DNA of 40,124 nucleotides from contig WQTU01000129.1 in assembly GCA_009786125.1 (NCBI GenBank), forward strand, positions 1 through 40,124, given 5' to 3'. Both the position numbers and the translations under genes were made by a program. This DNA is from Spirochaetota bacterium (GTDB taxonomy: Bacteria > Spirochaetota > Spirochaetia > CADAEX01). Positions 1 through 9,330 of this stretch are shown here, piece after piece. Every line of letters begins with the position of its first letter. Within the stretch, counting starts at the first letter, position 1. The notes under the pieces were generated by a model that saw only the letters and a program-made list of their open reading frames with translations, was not told the DNA's origin and did not search any database.

Positions 1-12
1 TTCCGGGAAAAG

Positions 13-626
13 TTGAAACTGGAACTGAAAAACGGGACAGCCTCGCATGATACATATCAGCGAGTATTTCAATTAATTAATCCTCAAGAATTTGAATTGG
101 GCTTTATATCATGGGTAAGAAGCATAGCAATAAAAACCAAAGGCGAGATTGTCAGCATAGATGGAAAAACTGTTTGCGGAAGCGTTAATAATAAAGAAAA
201 AGCTATACACATGGTAGGAGCGTGGGCAAATGCAAACAAATTAACCTTAGGACAGGTAAAAGTAGATGAAAAATCGAACGAAATAACCGCAATCCCCACA
301 TTATTGGACTTACAAGCTGAGGCTGATTACGTTTTCGGTCTAAAAGGTAACCAAGAAACCTTGCATGAAGATGTGAAATTGTACTTTGAAGGCGAAAAAG
401 CATCTTTTTGCACGAACATTGGTGTTTAGATGTTGTTTTCCGTGAGGATTATTGCAGAACCCGGAAAGACAACTCCGCTGAAAATTTTGCAATTGTCCGT
501 CGTATCGCTTTAAATGCACTTAAAAAACTTCCGCTAAAAATGAGCTTAAGACGAAGAAGGTTCCGGTGCCAGTATGACTGCGAATTTATGGCTGATGTTT
601 TGCTTTCTACTCTGGCGTTGTTTTAG
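13..626 (+). pseudogene. ISAs1-family transposase remnant, internally deleted and frameshifted
   Basis: Frame 1 (13-429) has VSIDGKTVCGS...GAWANANKLTLGQVKVDEKSNEITAIPTLLDL...YVFGLKGNQ; frame 3 (408-626) has HEHWCLDVVFREDYCRTRKDNSAENFAIVRRIALNALKK, the ISAs1 C-terminus. The segment between LLDL and YVFGLKGNQ and the long segment before HWxLDVV are missing relative to the family pattern. Confidence 0.85.
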
Positions 627-689
627 ACAAACTAATGTGATAGAATCAGAGTATCTTAATCTTTTAAAAACGTAGAGGTTGGAAAAAAT

Positions 690-1724
690 TTGAAAAAACT
701 CTTTTTTTTATTGCCGGGGGTACTGCTTTGTTTTGCCATTTCAATCCCTGCCTGGTTTTTGGGAAACAGATTTCCACTCATTGGCAGCCCCATTTTTTCC
801 ATTGTTGCCGGCATTCTGATAATCTCGCTATTCCAGAAACAGATCAAAAAAAGCAGCCTCGATTTCACGAATGGGATTAAGTTTGCGTCCAAAAAAATAT
901 TGCAATATTCAATTATTTTGCTGGGGTTTGGAATGAACCTGCATCTTGTGGCATCAGCAGGAAAAGAATCTCTCTATATTATACTGATAATACTCGGCGC
1001 CGCGCTTTTATCTGCGGCTATTGTTGGGAAAGCATTAAAACTCTCCAAAAACACCACAACCTTAATTGGCGTAGGCACTGCAATTTGCGGCGGCTCTGCA
1101 ATTGCTGCAACAGCGCCTGTAATCAAAGCCAAAGACGAAGAAGTAGCTCATGCGATTTCAACAATATTTCTTTTTAATATAATTGCTGTTTTTGTTTTCC
1201 CTTTACTCGGTCGCCTGATGGGAATGAGCGACATTAACTTCGGTATCTGGGCAGGAACAGCTATCAACGACACCTCGTCTGTTGCAGCCGCAGGCGCTTC
1301 GTGGAGCGCATCTGTAGGTAACAATGTTGCGCTTGAATATGCAACAATTGTAAAACTTACCCGCACCTTAATGATTGTTCCAATTGTGTTGGGGTTAGCA
1401 CTTTTCCATGCCGCATTATCAAGGCGTGCTGGAGATTGCGGGCTAAACAAACCAACTGAGGCAGGCGGGTTTAGTTTTATAAATGTATTCCCCTGGTTTG
1501 TTGTTTTCTTTTTTGCTGCGGCAACGCTTAATACTTTTTTTACAATACCTGTTTCTGCTGAATTGTCCGCTCTTGGAAAGTTTTTGATTGTAACAGCAAT
1601 GGCAGGCATTGGTTTAAATACTGATATAAAATCATTTATTTCAAGCGGAATCAAACCTATTCTGCTGGGACTGCTCTGCTGGGTAACAATCTCTATTGTT
1701 TCATTTTGTCTGCTAATGTCGTAA
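690..1724 (+). CDS. YeiH/UPF0324-family putative sulfate exporter-like membrane protein
   Basis: 344 aa multi-TM protein; GVGTAICGGSAIAATAPVIKAKDEEVAHAISTIFLFN and AGTAINDTSSVAAAG motifs typical of the YeiH family. Confidence 0.85.
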   Translation: MKKLFFLLPGVLLCFAISIPAWFLGNRFPLIGSPIFSIVAGILIISLFQKQIKKSSLDFTNGIKFASKKILQYSIILLGFGMNLHLVASAGKESLYIILIILGAALLSAAIVGKALKLSKNTTTLIGVGTAICGGSAIAATAPVIKAKDEEVAHAISTIFLFNIIAVFVFPLLGRLMGMSDINFGIWAGTAINDTSSVAAAGASWSASVGNNVALEYATIVKLTRTLMIVPIVLGLALFHAALSRRAGDCGLNKPTEAGGFSFINVFPWFVVFFFAAATLNTFFTIPVSAELSALGKFLIVTAMAGIGLNTDIKSFISSGIKPILLGLLCWVTISIVSFCLLMS

Positions 1725-1744
1725 AAATGGCTCTGATATCACAA

Positions 1745-2524
1745 TCATTTTTTGCCGGGATTAGCAGAAATCCCGCATTTGCTCAGATATTCCTTAATCT
1801 CCTTAATGGAAAAATCTCCATAGTGCACCATTGAAGCCACAAGAACCGCGCTTGCTTTGCCGTTTATAAACGCATCGCTAAGGTGTTCCAGAGTTCCGGC
1901 TCCGCCAGATGCAATAACAGGAATACCAACGTTAGTCGCTATCAGTCGAGTAAGTTTTATCTCATAGCCTTGTTTTACGCCGTCACAATCTATTGAGTTA
2001 AGAACAATTTCGCCTGCCCCAAGTTTTTCCGCTCTCTGCGCCCACTCCAAAGCATCAAGCTCTGTCTGAGTTCTTCCTCCGTTTATAACGACCCTGTAGC
2101 CCGACGGCATTGCAGCATCTGCCAGCGCATCCATTCCAAGAAGAATAGCTTGCTTTCCAAACATAGATGCGCCTTCTTCGATTAGCGAAGGATTTTTTAC
2201 TGCCAGGCTATTAATGCTCACTTTATTAGCTCCTGCATCGAATACTTTTTTTATATCATCTATACTTCCTATTCCTCCGCCTACAGTAAAAGGAACTGAT
2301 ATTTTCTTTGCAATTTTTTCTACAAGATCGATCATTATTCCCCTTTTTTCCGGCGAAGCGGTAATATCATAAAAAACAAGCTCATCAACCCCATCTTTAT
2401 AATATTTTTCTGCCATCTCAATAGGGTCTCCGATATCCACATTGCCTTTAAATTTTATTCCCTTTGTTGTTTTTCCATCCTTTACATCAAGGCATACAAT
2501 TACTCTGCCTGTAATCATTTTCAA
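1745..2524 (-). CDS. hisF: Imidazole glycerol phosphate synthase subunit HisF
   Basis: RVIVCLDVKDGKTTKGIKF, VPFTVGGGI, GANKVSINS, GEIVLNSIDCDGVKQGYE, PVIASGGAG: canonical HisF barrel motifs. Confidence 0.96.
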   Translation of the reverse strand: MKMITGRVIVCLDVKDGKTTKGIKFKGNVDIGDPIEMAEKYYKDGVDELVFYDITASPEKRGIMIDLVEKIAKKISVPFTVGGGIGSIDDIKKVFDAGANKVSINSLAVKNPSLIEEGASMFGKQAILLGMDALADAAMPSGYRVVINGGRTQTELDALEWAQRAEKLGAGEIVLNSIDCDGVKQGYEIKLTRLIATNVGIPVIASGGAGTLEHLSDAFINGKASAVLVASMVHYGDFSIKEIKEYLSKCGISANPGKK

Positions 2525-2673
2525 TTTTCTCCCTTTATTAAAGCCCGTCCAGCAAAGTCACGATTACTTTGTAATCGATTTTGCTGACAGATAGCATTTT
2601 TTCGCTTAAAAGCTGCAAAAATGCGGCTATTAAAAAGTTGTCTCTATAATGTGTCTACATTTACAGATAACAC

Positions 2674-3588
2674 TCACATCATGAAATCAGCAATAAATCT
2701 GTTAAGCTTTTCAAGCGGAATATCACGAAGATTAACATGAACAAAAGCTCCATCGCGAAAAATACTGTTATTGTCCCGCAACGCCCTAACAGTCGTTATT
2801 CGATTCCTTACTACATAATCAGATATAAAAAGTCTTATTATAGAATTAAAAACTACTGCTTTTTCTTCATTTTCAAGCAAAAAAGAAATATTTACTCCTC
2901 CGCTTTCTTTGCTCCTGGGGTCAAGAATAATATCGAAACTAACTTTTCTGATATTATCAAGACTCACATTTTCAACTATAAATTCCGCAAAAACATCTCC
3001 GGGATTATGCGACGTTATATGAAAAACAGAATTAGCAGCCCGGGAAGAAGCTGGCGCAACTGTTTCCCCCGACATAATTATATCAATAATTTTCCTTGCG
3101 CGCAAATCTGCATAGCCAGCAGGAAAGTCAGAAACAATAATAATATTTCTTAGCAAAATAACAACAGTATTTGTATTATTGGAAAAAAAATAGTTTACTC
3201 GCCGGTACAAACCCTCTTCCCACTCAGTTCTTCCAACAAACCAGTTTCTAATTACCGAATTCGGGTACCTGCCGTGCGCCGCAACATAACCCCAGTTATC
3301 CTCCAAAAAAACAGCAGTAACATTATGCACTCTTCTGTGGAGAACTCCAGGAATTCCCATTCCGGCTGCAAGAACTTCAAATCTTTCATTAATAACAGGA
3401 ATATTTAAAGCAGATCTTTCTGCCTTTAGATAAACTGCAAAATCTTTGGGAACAACATCCAAAGGGCTTATTCCGCGGAAGGTTTGTCCTCTGCCGGGTC
3501 TGGAAGTAGCGCACCCTGCCAACATTATCACCAGCAGGGCAAGCGCAAAAACTCCCGGAATTATTTTTTTTCCAAATCTATATAACAA
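2674..3588 (-). CDS. Putative lipoprotein, function unknown
   Basis: 304 aa with N-terminal signal and lipobox-like VIMLAGC; overlaps the 3' end of ileS by 28 bp on the same strand. Confidence 0.7.
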   Translation of the reverse strand: MLYRFGKKIIPGVFALALLVIMLAGCATSRPGRGQTFRGISPLDVVPKDFAVYLKAERSALNIPVINERFEVLAAGMGIPGVLHRRVHNVTAVFLEDNWGYVAAHGRYPNSVIRNWFVGRTEWEEGLYRRVNYFFSNNTNTVVILLRNIIIVSDFPAGYADLRARKIIDIIMSGETVAPASSRAANSVFHITSHNPGDVFAEFIVENVSLDNIRKVSFDIILDPRSKESGGVNISFLLENEEKAVVFNSIIRLFISDYVVRNRITTVRALRDNNSIFRDGAFVHVNLRDIPLEKLNRFIADFMM

Positions 3589-6500
3589 CTGTAATCACCG
3601 CATTCATACTCTGTTCCGCTTTTAATATCCTTCCACTCAATATTAGTGGTTAGAGTTTCAGACAAAAGATAGTCGGAATAATTATTTACTGCTTTTTTAA
3701 GCTCCTCGCAGCCGCACAACGTTAAGTTTATTCTGTCAACAACATCCAGACCTTTTTCTTTTCTAAGATTCTGAATGCTGCGAACAAGGTCTCTTACAGC
3801 GCCCTCTTCTTTAAGCTGCTCTGTTATTTTTGTATCAAGCCCGATTGTTATCGTACCTTCATTAAGAACTTTTAAATCCTCTTTTTCAAATCTTTGCACA
3901 ACGATACTTTCCGATGTAATAGAAAAACTTTCGCCTTCAATCTCAATAGAAAGCGTAGAGCCATCAAGCAGAGACTTTATCTCTTCTTTGCCAAAGGTCT
4001 CGATTTTTTCTGCGCCTGTTTTCATTTTCTTGCCAAGCACTTTGCCAAGCACTTTGAAATTCGCCTTTGCCTTGTACTCTACAAACTCATCCTCATTTTC
4101 GCGAATATAAACTTCTTTAACATTGAGCTCTTCTGCAATAATCTCGGACATTTCCTTTAAAATTGCTTTTTCGCTCTGCTCTCGTGTAACAATAGAAACA
4201 GATTTTAAAGGCTGGCGAGTCTTAATGGCAAAACTGCTTCTTAAAGCCCTGCCCATTGAAACAACATTTTGCGTAACTTCCATTTTCTTCTCAAGCTGCA
4301 CATCTCTTTTTGATTTATCTGCAACAGGGTAATCGCAAAGATGAACAGACTCAGGCATTGAATCTGTTCTAAGGTTCCGGTATATATCTTCGGTTATAAA
4401 TGGAATTATCGGACACGCCAAAGTTACAAGCTTCATTATAACAGAATAAAGAGTCTGATACGCCTCTTTTTTATCAGAGTCATTTTCGGATTTCCAGAAG
4501 CGCCTGCGTGATCTCCTTATATACCAGTTGTTAAGAATATCTATAAAAGCAGCAATATGCATATCTGCTTTCTGAACATCATACAAGTCCATTGCATTTG
4601 TCATATCTTCAACAAGTTTTTCAGTCTCAGACAAAATCCATTTATCGAGCGGGTTCGAAGCAGATGCAGGGACCTCCGAAACCTTTATGCCATCAATATT
4701 TGCATAAGTAACGAAAAAACTGTACGCATTCCAGATAGGTATTATAATATTTTTAAGAACTTCTTTTACTGCATCGTCCGAATATCTTAAATCCTCTGCG
4801 CGCAATACCGCAGAATTTGTCATAAAAAATCTTAGCGAATCTGCGCCGTACATTTCAATAACATCGCTCGGGTCTGAATAATTCTTAAGAGACTTTGACA
4901 TCTTTTTACCGTCTGCAGCAAGAACAAGCCCGTTTACAACTACATTTTGAAAAGCAGGCTTGTCAAAAAGCGCTGCTCCAATAACCACTAACGTATAAAA
5001 CCAACCTCGCGTCTGGTCAAGACCTTCGCAAATAAAATCTCCGGGGAAATATTGTTCAACACGCTCTTTGTTTTCAAACGGATAATGATCCTGCGCATAA
5101 GGCATTGCCCCGGATTCAAACCAGCAATCCAGAACTTCGGGAATTCGCTTCATTGTGCCACTGCATTTTGAACACTTCCAGGTAATTTCATCTATTATAT
5201 GATTATGAAGATCATCTACCTTTTTCCCGCCCTTATCCTCAAGTTCTTTTCTCGAACCAAGACATTCTGTGTGCACACAAGCGTCGCACTTCCAAACAGG
5301 TATCGGATTACCCCAGTAGCGGTTTCTGGAAATAGCCCAGTCCTTTGCGCCCTTAAGCCAGTTCCCAAACCTTCCGTGTTTAATATGTGCAGGATACCAT
5401 GAAATCTGCTCATTCGCATTAAGCATCTTATCCTTTAGCTTCTCTATGCTTATAAACCATGAAGATATTGCCCTATAAATAATCGGAGAAGAGCATCTCC
5501 AGCAATGCGGGTACGGGTGAAGATACTGAGTCTTATGCACCAGCTTCCCTGCACTCTTTAAATCTTCCATTATAAATTTATCCGCATCTTTTACAAACTT
5601 TCCTTTGTAATCAGAAACTTCAGCAGTAAATTTACACTCATCATCAATCGGACAAACCGTAGTTATCTTTGTGTTTTTGAGAGTATTGTAGTCATCTTCG
5701 CCAAATCCCGGAGCAATGTGAACAGTTCCTGTTCCGTTATCTGTTGTAACAAAATCCCCGGCAAATACTTTAAAAGCCCCGTTTTTCTCCTCAGACGCAA
5801 AATAAGGAAAGAGCGGCTCGTAAGAAAGCCCAACAAGCTCGCGGCCTTTTTTCTCCCATACTATCGAATATTCCCCCGGGGTTTTGTAATATTCAGCGAG
5901 CCTCTCTTTCGCCAAAATATAGAACTCACCCTTATCGCTGACCTTTACATAATCAATTTCATTATTTACAGCAAGCGCAAGGTTCGAAGGAAGGGTCCAC
6001 GGAGTTGTTGTCCATGCAAGAAAAAAAGTATTCTCTTCGCCCTTAACCTTAAACTTTACAGTTATCGACGGGTCATGCACATCTTTGTAACCGCCAAGAT
6101 TGAGTTCGTTATTCGAAATAACAGTAGAACACCTTGGGCAGAACGGAAGAATATAGTACCCCTCGTACATAAGCCCCTGTTCCCAGAGCTGCTTAAGAAT
6201 CCACCAAATTGATTCCATATAGTCCGGGCTCATTGTCTTGTAATCATTTTCAAAATCTACCCAGCGACCCAGCCTCGTAATTACTGTTTCCCACTCTTTT
6301 GTATATCGCAAAACGATTTTTCTGCACGCCTCATTAAAATTCGCCACCCCGAACTCTTCAATCGCTCTTTTTCCGGAGATTTTAAGCTCCTTTTCCATCT
6401 CATATTCAACAGGCAAACCATGACAATCCCAGCCGAACCGCCTTTCGACCTTTCGCCCCTTCATCGTCTGATATCTTGGAAATATATCTTTCAAAGTGCT

Positions 6501-6683
6501 TGGCACCAAATGGCCAAAATGAGGAAGCCCTGTTGCAAACGGAGGCCCGTCATAAATAATATATTCTTTTTTCCCTTCCCTTTGCTGAATGGATTTTTTA
6601 AAAGTGTCGTTTTCCTTCCAAAATTTAACGATTCCTTCTTCCATTTTTGGAAAACTCACTCTCGGATCAACAGGTTTGTACAT
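3561..6683 (-). CDS. ileS: Isoleucyl-tRNA synthetase
   Basis: 1040 aa; PPFATGLPHFGHLVPSTLKD (HIGH), ADGKKMSKSLKNY (KMSKS), DWAISRNRYWGNPIPVW. Confidence 0.98.
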   Translation of the reverse strand: MYKPVDPRVSFPKMEEGIVKFWKENDTFKKSIQQREGKKEYIIYDGPPFATGLPHFGHLVPSTLKDIFPRYQTMKGRKVERRFGWDCHGLPVEYEMEKELKISGKRAIEEFGVANFNEACRKIVLRYTKEWETVITRLGRWVDFENDYKTMSPDYMESIWWILKQLWEQGLMYEGYYILPFCPRCSTVISNNELNLGGYKDVHDPSITVKFKVKGEENTFFLAWTTTPWTLPSNLALAVNNEIDYVKVSDKGEFYILAKERLAEYYKTPGEYSIVWEKKGRELVGLSYEPLFPYFASEEKNGAFKVFAGDFVTTDNGTGTVHIAPGFGEDDYNTLKNTKITTVCPIDDECKFTAEVSDYKGKFVKDADKFIMEDLKSAGKLVHKTQYLHPYPHCWRCSSPIIYRAISSWFISIEKLKDKMLNANEQISWYPAHIKHGRFGNWLKGAKDWAISRNRYWGNPIPVWKCDACVHTECLGSRKELEDKGGKKVDDLHNHIIDEITWKCSKCSGTMKRIPEVLDCWFESGAMPYAQDHYPFENKERVEQYFPGDFICEGLDQTRGWFYTLVVIGAALFDKPAFQNVVVNGLVLAADGKKMSKSLKNYSDPSDVIEMYGADSLRFFMTNSAVLRAEDLRYSDDAVKEVLKNIIIPIWNAYSFFVTYANIDGIKVSEVPASASNPLDKWILSETEKLVEDMTNAMDLYDVQKADMHIAAFIDILNNWYIRRSRRRFWKSENDSDKKEAYQTLYSVIMKLVTLACPIIPFITEDIYRNLRTDSMPESVHLCDYPVADKSKRDVQLEKKMEVTQNVVSMGRALRSSFAIKTRQPLKSVSIVTREQSEKAILKEMSEIIAEELNVKEVYIRENEDEFVEYKAKANFKVLGKVLGKKMKTGAEKIETFGKEEIKSLLDGSTLSIEIEGESFSITSESIVVQRFEKEDLKVLNEGTITIGLDTKITEQLKEEGAVRDLVRSIQNLRKEKGLDVVDRINLTLCGCEELKKAVNNYSDYLLSETLTTNIEWKDIKSGTEYECGDYSCYIDLEKK

Positions 6684-7028
6684 TTTTCCTCCCGTACAAC
6701 AGACTTTTCAAATATTTAATCTCTGTAATTTAATCTCTGTAATAGATAGATGATATAAATTTTTACTAATATTTTCAAGTAACTGTTTTGGATAATTTAT
6801 ACTGATATGCCCAATCAGTGAATTATTTTCCCCTATTTGCCAGCGGTTTTAAAATTGAATTACTCAAGGGAAAATTCTACATAAAACCAAAGGATTAACT
6901 GGAGTACGAAAAGGCATTGCTGCCGAATTATTATATCCGTTCATTTTTGTTGTAAAATTTTGAATCAAATTACTCAGTTTCACAGTTTACATAGCTGAAT
7001 TAACACCAAATATTCCGGGGTTTTTGCA

Positions 7029-7056
7029 TTGACTTTTGATTTATTATGGGTATAAT
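7029..7056 (+). promoter_or_regulatory. Sigma-70-like promoter upstream of brnT
   Basis: TTGACT (7029-7034), 16-bp spacer, TATAAT (7051-7056). Confidence 0.6.
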
Positions 7057-7060
7057 ATAT

Positions 7061-7369
7061 ATGAACGATGAAATTGAATTAGAATGGGACGAGGCAAAAC
7101 GCCAAAAAACACTCAAGGAACGCGATCTCGACTTTGAGCTTGCTCGATATATACTTGCCGATCTCAACTTGGTTTGCCGTATTGATAATAGACGAGATTA
7201 CAAAGAAGCCCGTTATATTGCTTATGGCACGGTACATGACCAAGTTTTTAAACTTTGTTATACCATGCGTGGCACAGTATATCGGATAATTTCGCTGCAT
7301 AAAATAAATGAAAAAAAGCAGGAGCAATACTATGGGAAGAATAGTCAGAATGACTGCATCGGAGATTGA
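7061..7369 (+). CDS. brnT: BrnT-family toxin
   Basis: ELEWDEAKRQKTLKERDLDFELARYI...DYKEARYIAYGTVHDQVFKLCYTMRGTVYRIISLHKINEKKQEQYY; BrnT signature. Start placed at ATG 7061 because the ORF-track start (7046) lies inside the promoter. Confidence 0.85.
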   Translation: MNDEIELEWDEAKRQKTLKERDLDFELARYILADLNLVCRIDNRRDYKEARYIAYGTVHDQVFKLCYTMRGTVYRIISLHKINEKKQEQYYGKNSQNDCIGD

Positions 7370-7631
7370 TAAAAAATATACCCCAGCCAAAATAAAAGCT
7401 ATGGTAGAAAAAGCCAAAGTCAGCGAAGATGACAATCCTTACACCGCCGAAGAATGGTGGGCTAAGGCTGAATACCCAAACCGCGGCAGACCTAAAAAAG
7501 AGGAAACCAAAGAAGTAATAAATGTAGCTTTTGAACGCAAAGATTTGGAATATTTGCGCTCTACAGGCCGCGGGTGGCAAACAAGGCTTCGAGAGTATGT
7601 TGAAAAAGGCATTGCTGACGGGCTATTGTAA
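7332..7631 (+). CDS. brnA: BrnA-family antitoxin
   Basis: Overlaps brnT; YPNRGRPKKEETKEVINVAFERKDLEYLRSTGRGWQTRLREYVEKGI; DNA-binding C-terminus typical of BrnA. Confidence 0.85.
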   Translation: MGRIVRMTASEIDKKYTPAKIKAMVEKAKVSEDDNPYTAEEWWAKAEYPNRGRPKKEETKEVINVAFERKDLEYLRSTGRGWQTRLREYVEKGIADGLL

Positions 7632-7688
7632 CAAAAACATACCATCGCACGGCCTTTAGGGTTAAATTCCCGACTAGTGGTTAAAAAC

Positions 7689-7730
7689 AAAGGGTATTGC
7701 CCAGGTTTAACAACTCGGGCAATACCCTTT
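7689..7730 (-). terminator. Strong inverted repeat, probable minus-strand terminator
   Basis: Perfect 14-bp arms aaagggtattgccc / gggcaatacccttt with 14-nt loop; read on the minus strand it is followed by gtttttaacc. Confidence 0.65.
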
Positions 7731-7906
7731 CGCATTACGGTTCAGCAGCTTTCGGCAGCCAAAAGCTCTGAGCAAAGTGCCACGTAACAAGTCCGGGATA
7801 CATATCCCGGAGCTTCATAAGCTCTTTTGCTTTGTTCCAAAAGTTCATTCGGGGTCGCTCGCGCCCTCCGGCGCCAGACGCGACCTGCTTCGCAATATCG
7901 CAGAAC

Positions 7907-8556
7907 TTAAGGGCGCACCAGCCGGAAACCAACAGTGCTGCCCCTGCTCGACGGATTGCCGTTGAACCGAAACACTGAACGCGAAGACCTAGCGAAGTCG
8001 CCCCAACTGCCGCCGCGTAACACGCGGTTACCGCCTGCATTGGGTCCTGTAGGATCTGTATCTGGAAAAGCAGTATAAGTCCCATACCAGTCCCATACCC
8101 ACTCAAATACATTGCTGCTCATATCATAAAGACCCAATCCATTCGGAGCCAATACCCCCTACCTCACGAGTCCTGCGATCTCCGGATAGACCAGTAGGCG
8201 AGCTGTTAGCACTATGCCAAGCTACCAATAAAGGATTATCACTGCCGGAAAAGGTAAAGGGGGAATCGGCCGTATTACCGCCCTTGGCTGCAAACTCCCA
8301 CTGCGCCTCCGTAGGCAACCGATAACCTGTAGACCCTGGTACCATTCGCACATTATTCCAGCGAGCATCATTACTTGTAAGCACAGGACCCCAGAGATCC
8401 GGATTTGTTGTCCATTGTCCGCCAACAGCAGCTTGTATTTCATAAGCAGGCGTAAGACCTATCAATATACTAAGCCTGTTAGCAAATACAAGCACACAGC
8501 ATACCAGCTTACCATCTCTACAGACCGGAGCCCCTGAATTTCAGTTCTCCCAAGCG
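7907..8556 (-). pseudogene. FGE-sulfatase/SUMF1 (C-type-lectin fold) protein relic with at least two frameshifts
   Basis: Pieces in three frames: GLRSVEMVSWYAV / VLVFANRLSILIGLTPAYEI...GYRLPTEAQWEFAAKGG...REVG / LAPNGLGLYDMSSNVFEWVWDWYG...RVLRGGSWGDFARSSRSVFRFNGNPSSRGSTVGFRLVRP*. One frameshift falls in a C5 tract at 8155-8159; another near 8497. The N-terminus is missing. Confidence 0.85.
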
Positions 8557-8818
8557 CTGCAAAAATAAATGGTATTATACCCTTTATTTATTCTTAATTG
8601 CGCGTATGCGCTTACAAAAAAGCTTGCGTATTGGGTTGGAAGCGCCATGATTCTGCTCCGGCAAAGGAAAAGTTTAGACACTAACATGTGCTTTAGCTTA
8701 CTGGTCAGGAGGCTTGAATCTTGGTTTGCTGAAAAGGCGGCGAATTTATATTAGAGAGAGCAAATTTTCGAAAAACTTGAGTAAAATTATTTAATTTTAG
8801 AAAAAAAGTGCTCTTATA

Positions 8819-8963
8819 CAGTGTTCTCAATGAACACTGCGTAGCCTCGCGCGCATGGTATATCGCGCTCTTGCGCAGTGTTCTCAATGAACACTGCGCA
8901 GCTTCCCCTCCACTGTAAATCCACAAGAGTCGGGACTTCGCGCGCGCATGGTATATCGCGCTC
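8819..8963. repeat. Local interleaved repeats A-B-A-B
   Basis: A = cagtgttctcaatgaacactgcg at 8819-8841 and 8876-8898 (8-bp stem hairpin); B = cgcgcgcatggtatatcgcgctc at 8848-8870 and 8941-8963. Confidence 0.85.
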
Positions 8964-9000
8964 GCTAAATTTTGCTGTAAGTCCAATGTCATACCCATCT

Positions 9001-9030
9001 TTTTAGAAAATATAACCTAATTTTCTAAAA
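9001..9030. terminator. Hairpin, terminator-like
   Basis: ttttagaaaat / attttctaaaa 11-bp arms, 8-nt loop. Confidence 0.4.
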
Positions 9031-9077
9031 ATTGTTTATCCGTACACAATATTTTTTTTCTGATTTTTTTATACTTG

Positions 9078-9106
9078 TTGACATTTTTTTTTATATATTA
9101 TATATA
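9078..9106 (+). promoter_or_regulatory. Promoter of tRNA-Phe
   Basis: TTGACA (9078-9083), 17-bp spacer, TATATA (9101-9106), 14 bp before the tRNA 5' end. Confidence 0.65.
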
Positions 9107-9119
9107 TATTACAACAAGT

Positions 9120-9192
<73 letters not shown>

Positions 9193-9330
9193 TAGTTATC
9201 CCTGTCTTTGAGTTAAATTCTTTAATAATTCCATTCTTCATTATTATCCCGCATTTTACACTTTTGTGTAAAATCTCCCCCCTCCTCGCAAGAGGTTAAA
9301 TTCAGTATGTTGGCTGGAATTATTGCAATA

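Noticed and set aside
1148-1654. 168-aa ORF antisense to the YeiH-like gene
   Set aside because: Shadow ORF opposite a well supported membrane protein.
5718-6212. 164-aa ORF antisense to ileS
   Set aside because: Antisense shadow of a canonical ileS; no motif.
6714-6741. Tandem atttaatctctgta x2 upstream of ileS
   Set aside because: Short, AT-rich two-copy repeat with no further support for function.
7735-8112. 125-aa minus-strand ORF over the FGE relic 3' end
   Set aside because: Its first two thirds are an out-of-frame reading of the FGE C-terminus; only the downstream segment was kept as a low-interest observation.
8705-8998. 97-aa minus-strand ORF containing SAIYHAR and QCSLRTL repeats
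   Set aside because: The ORF is produced by the A/B palindromic repeats; no ribosome site or protein-like context, so treated as repeat DNA.
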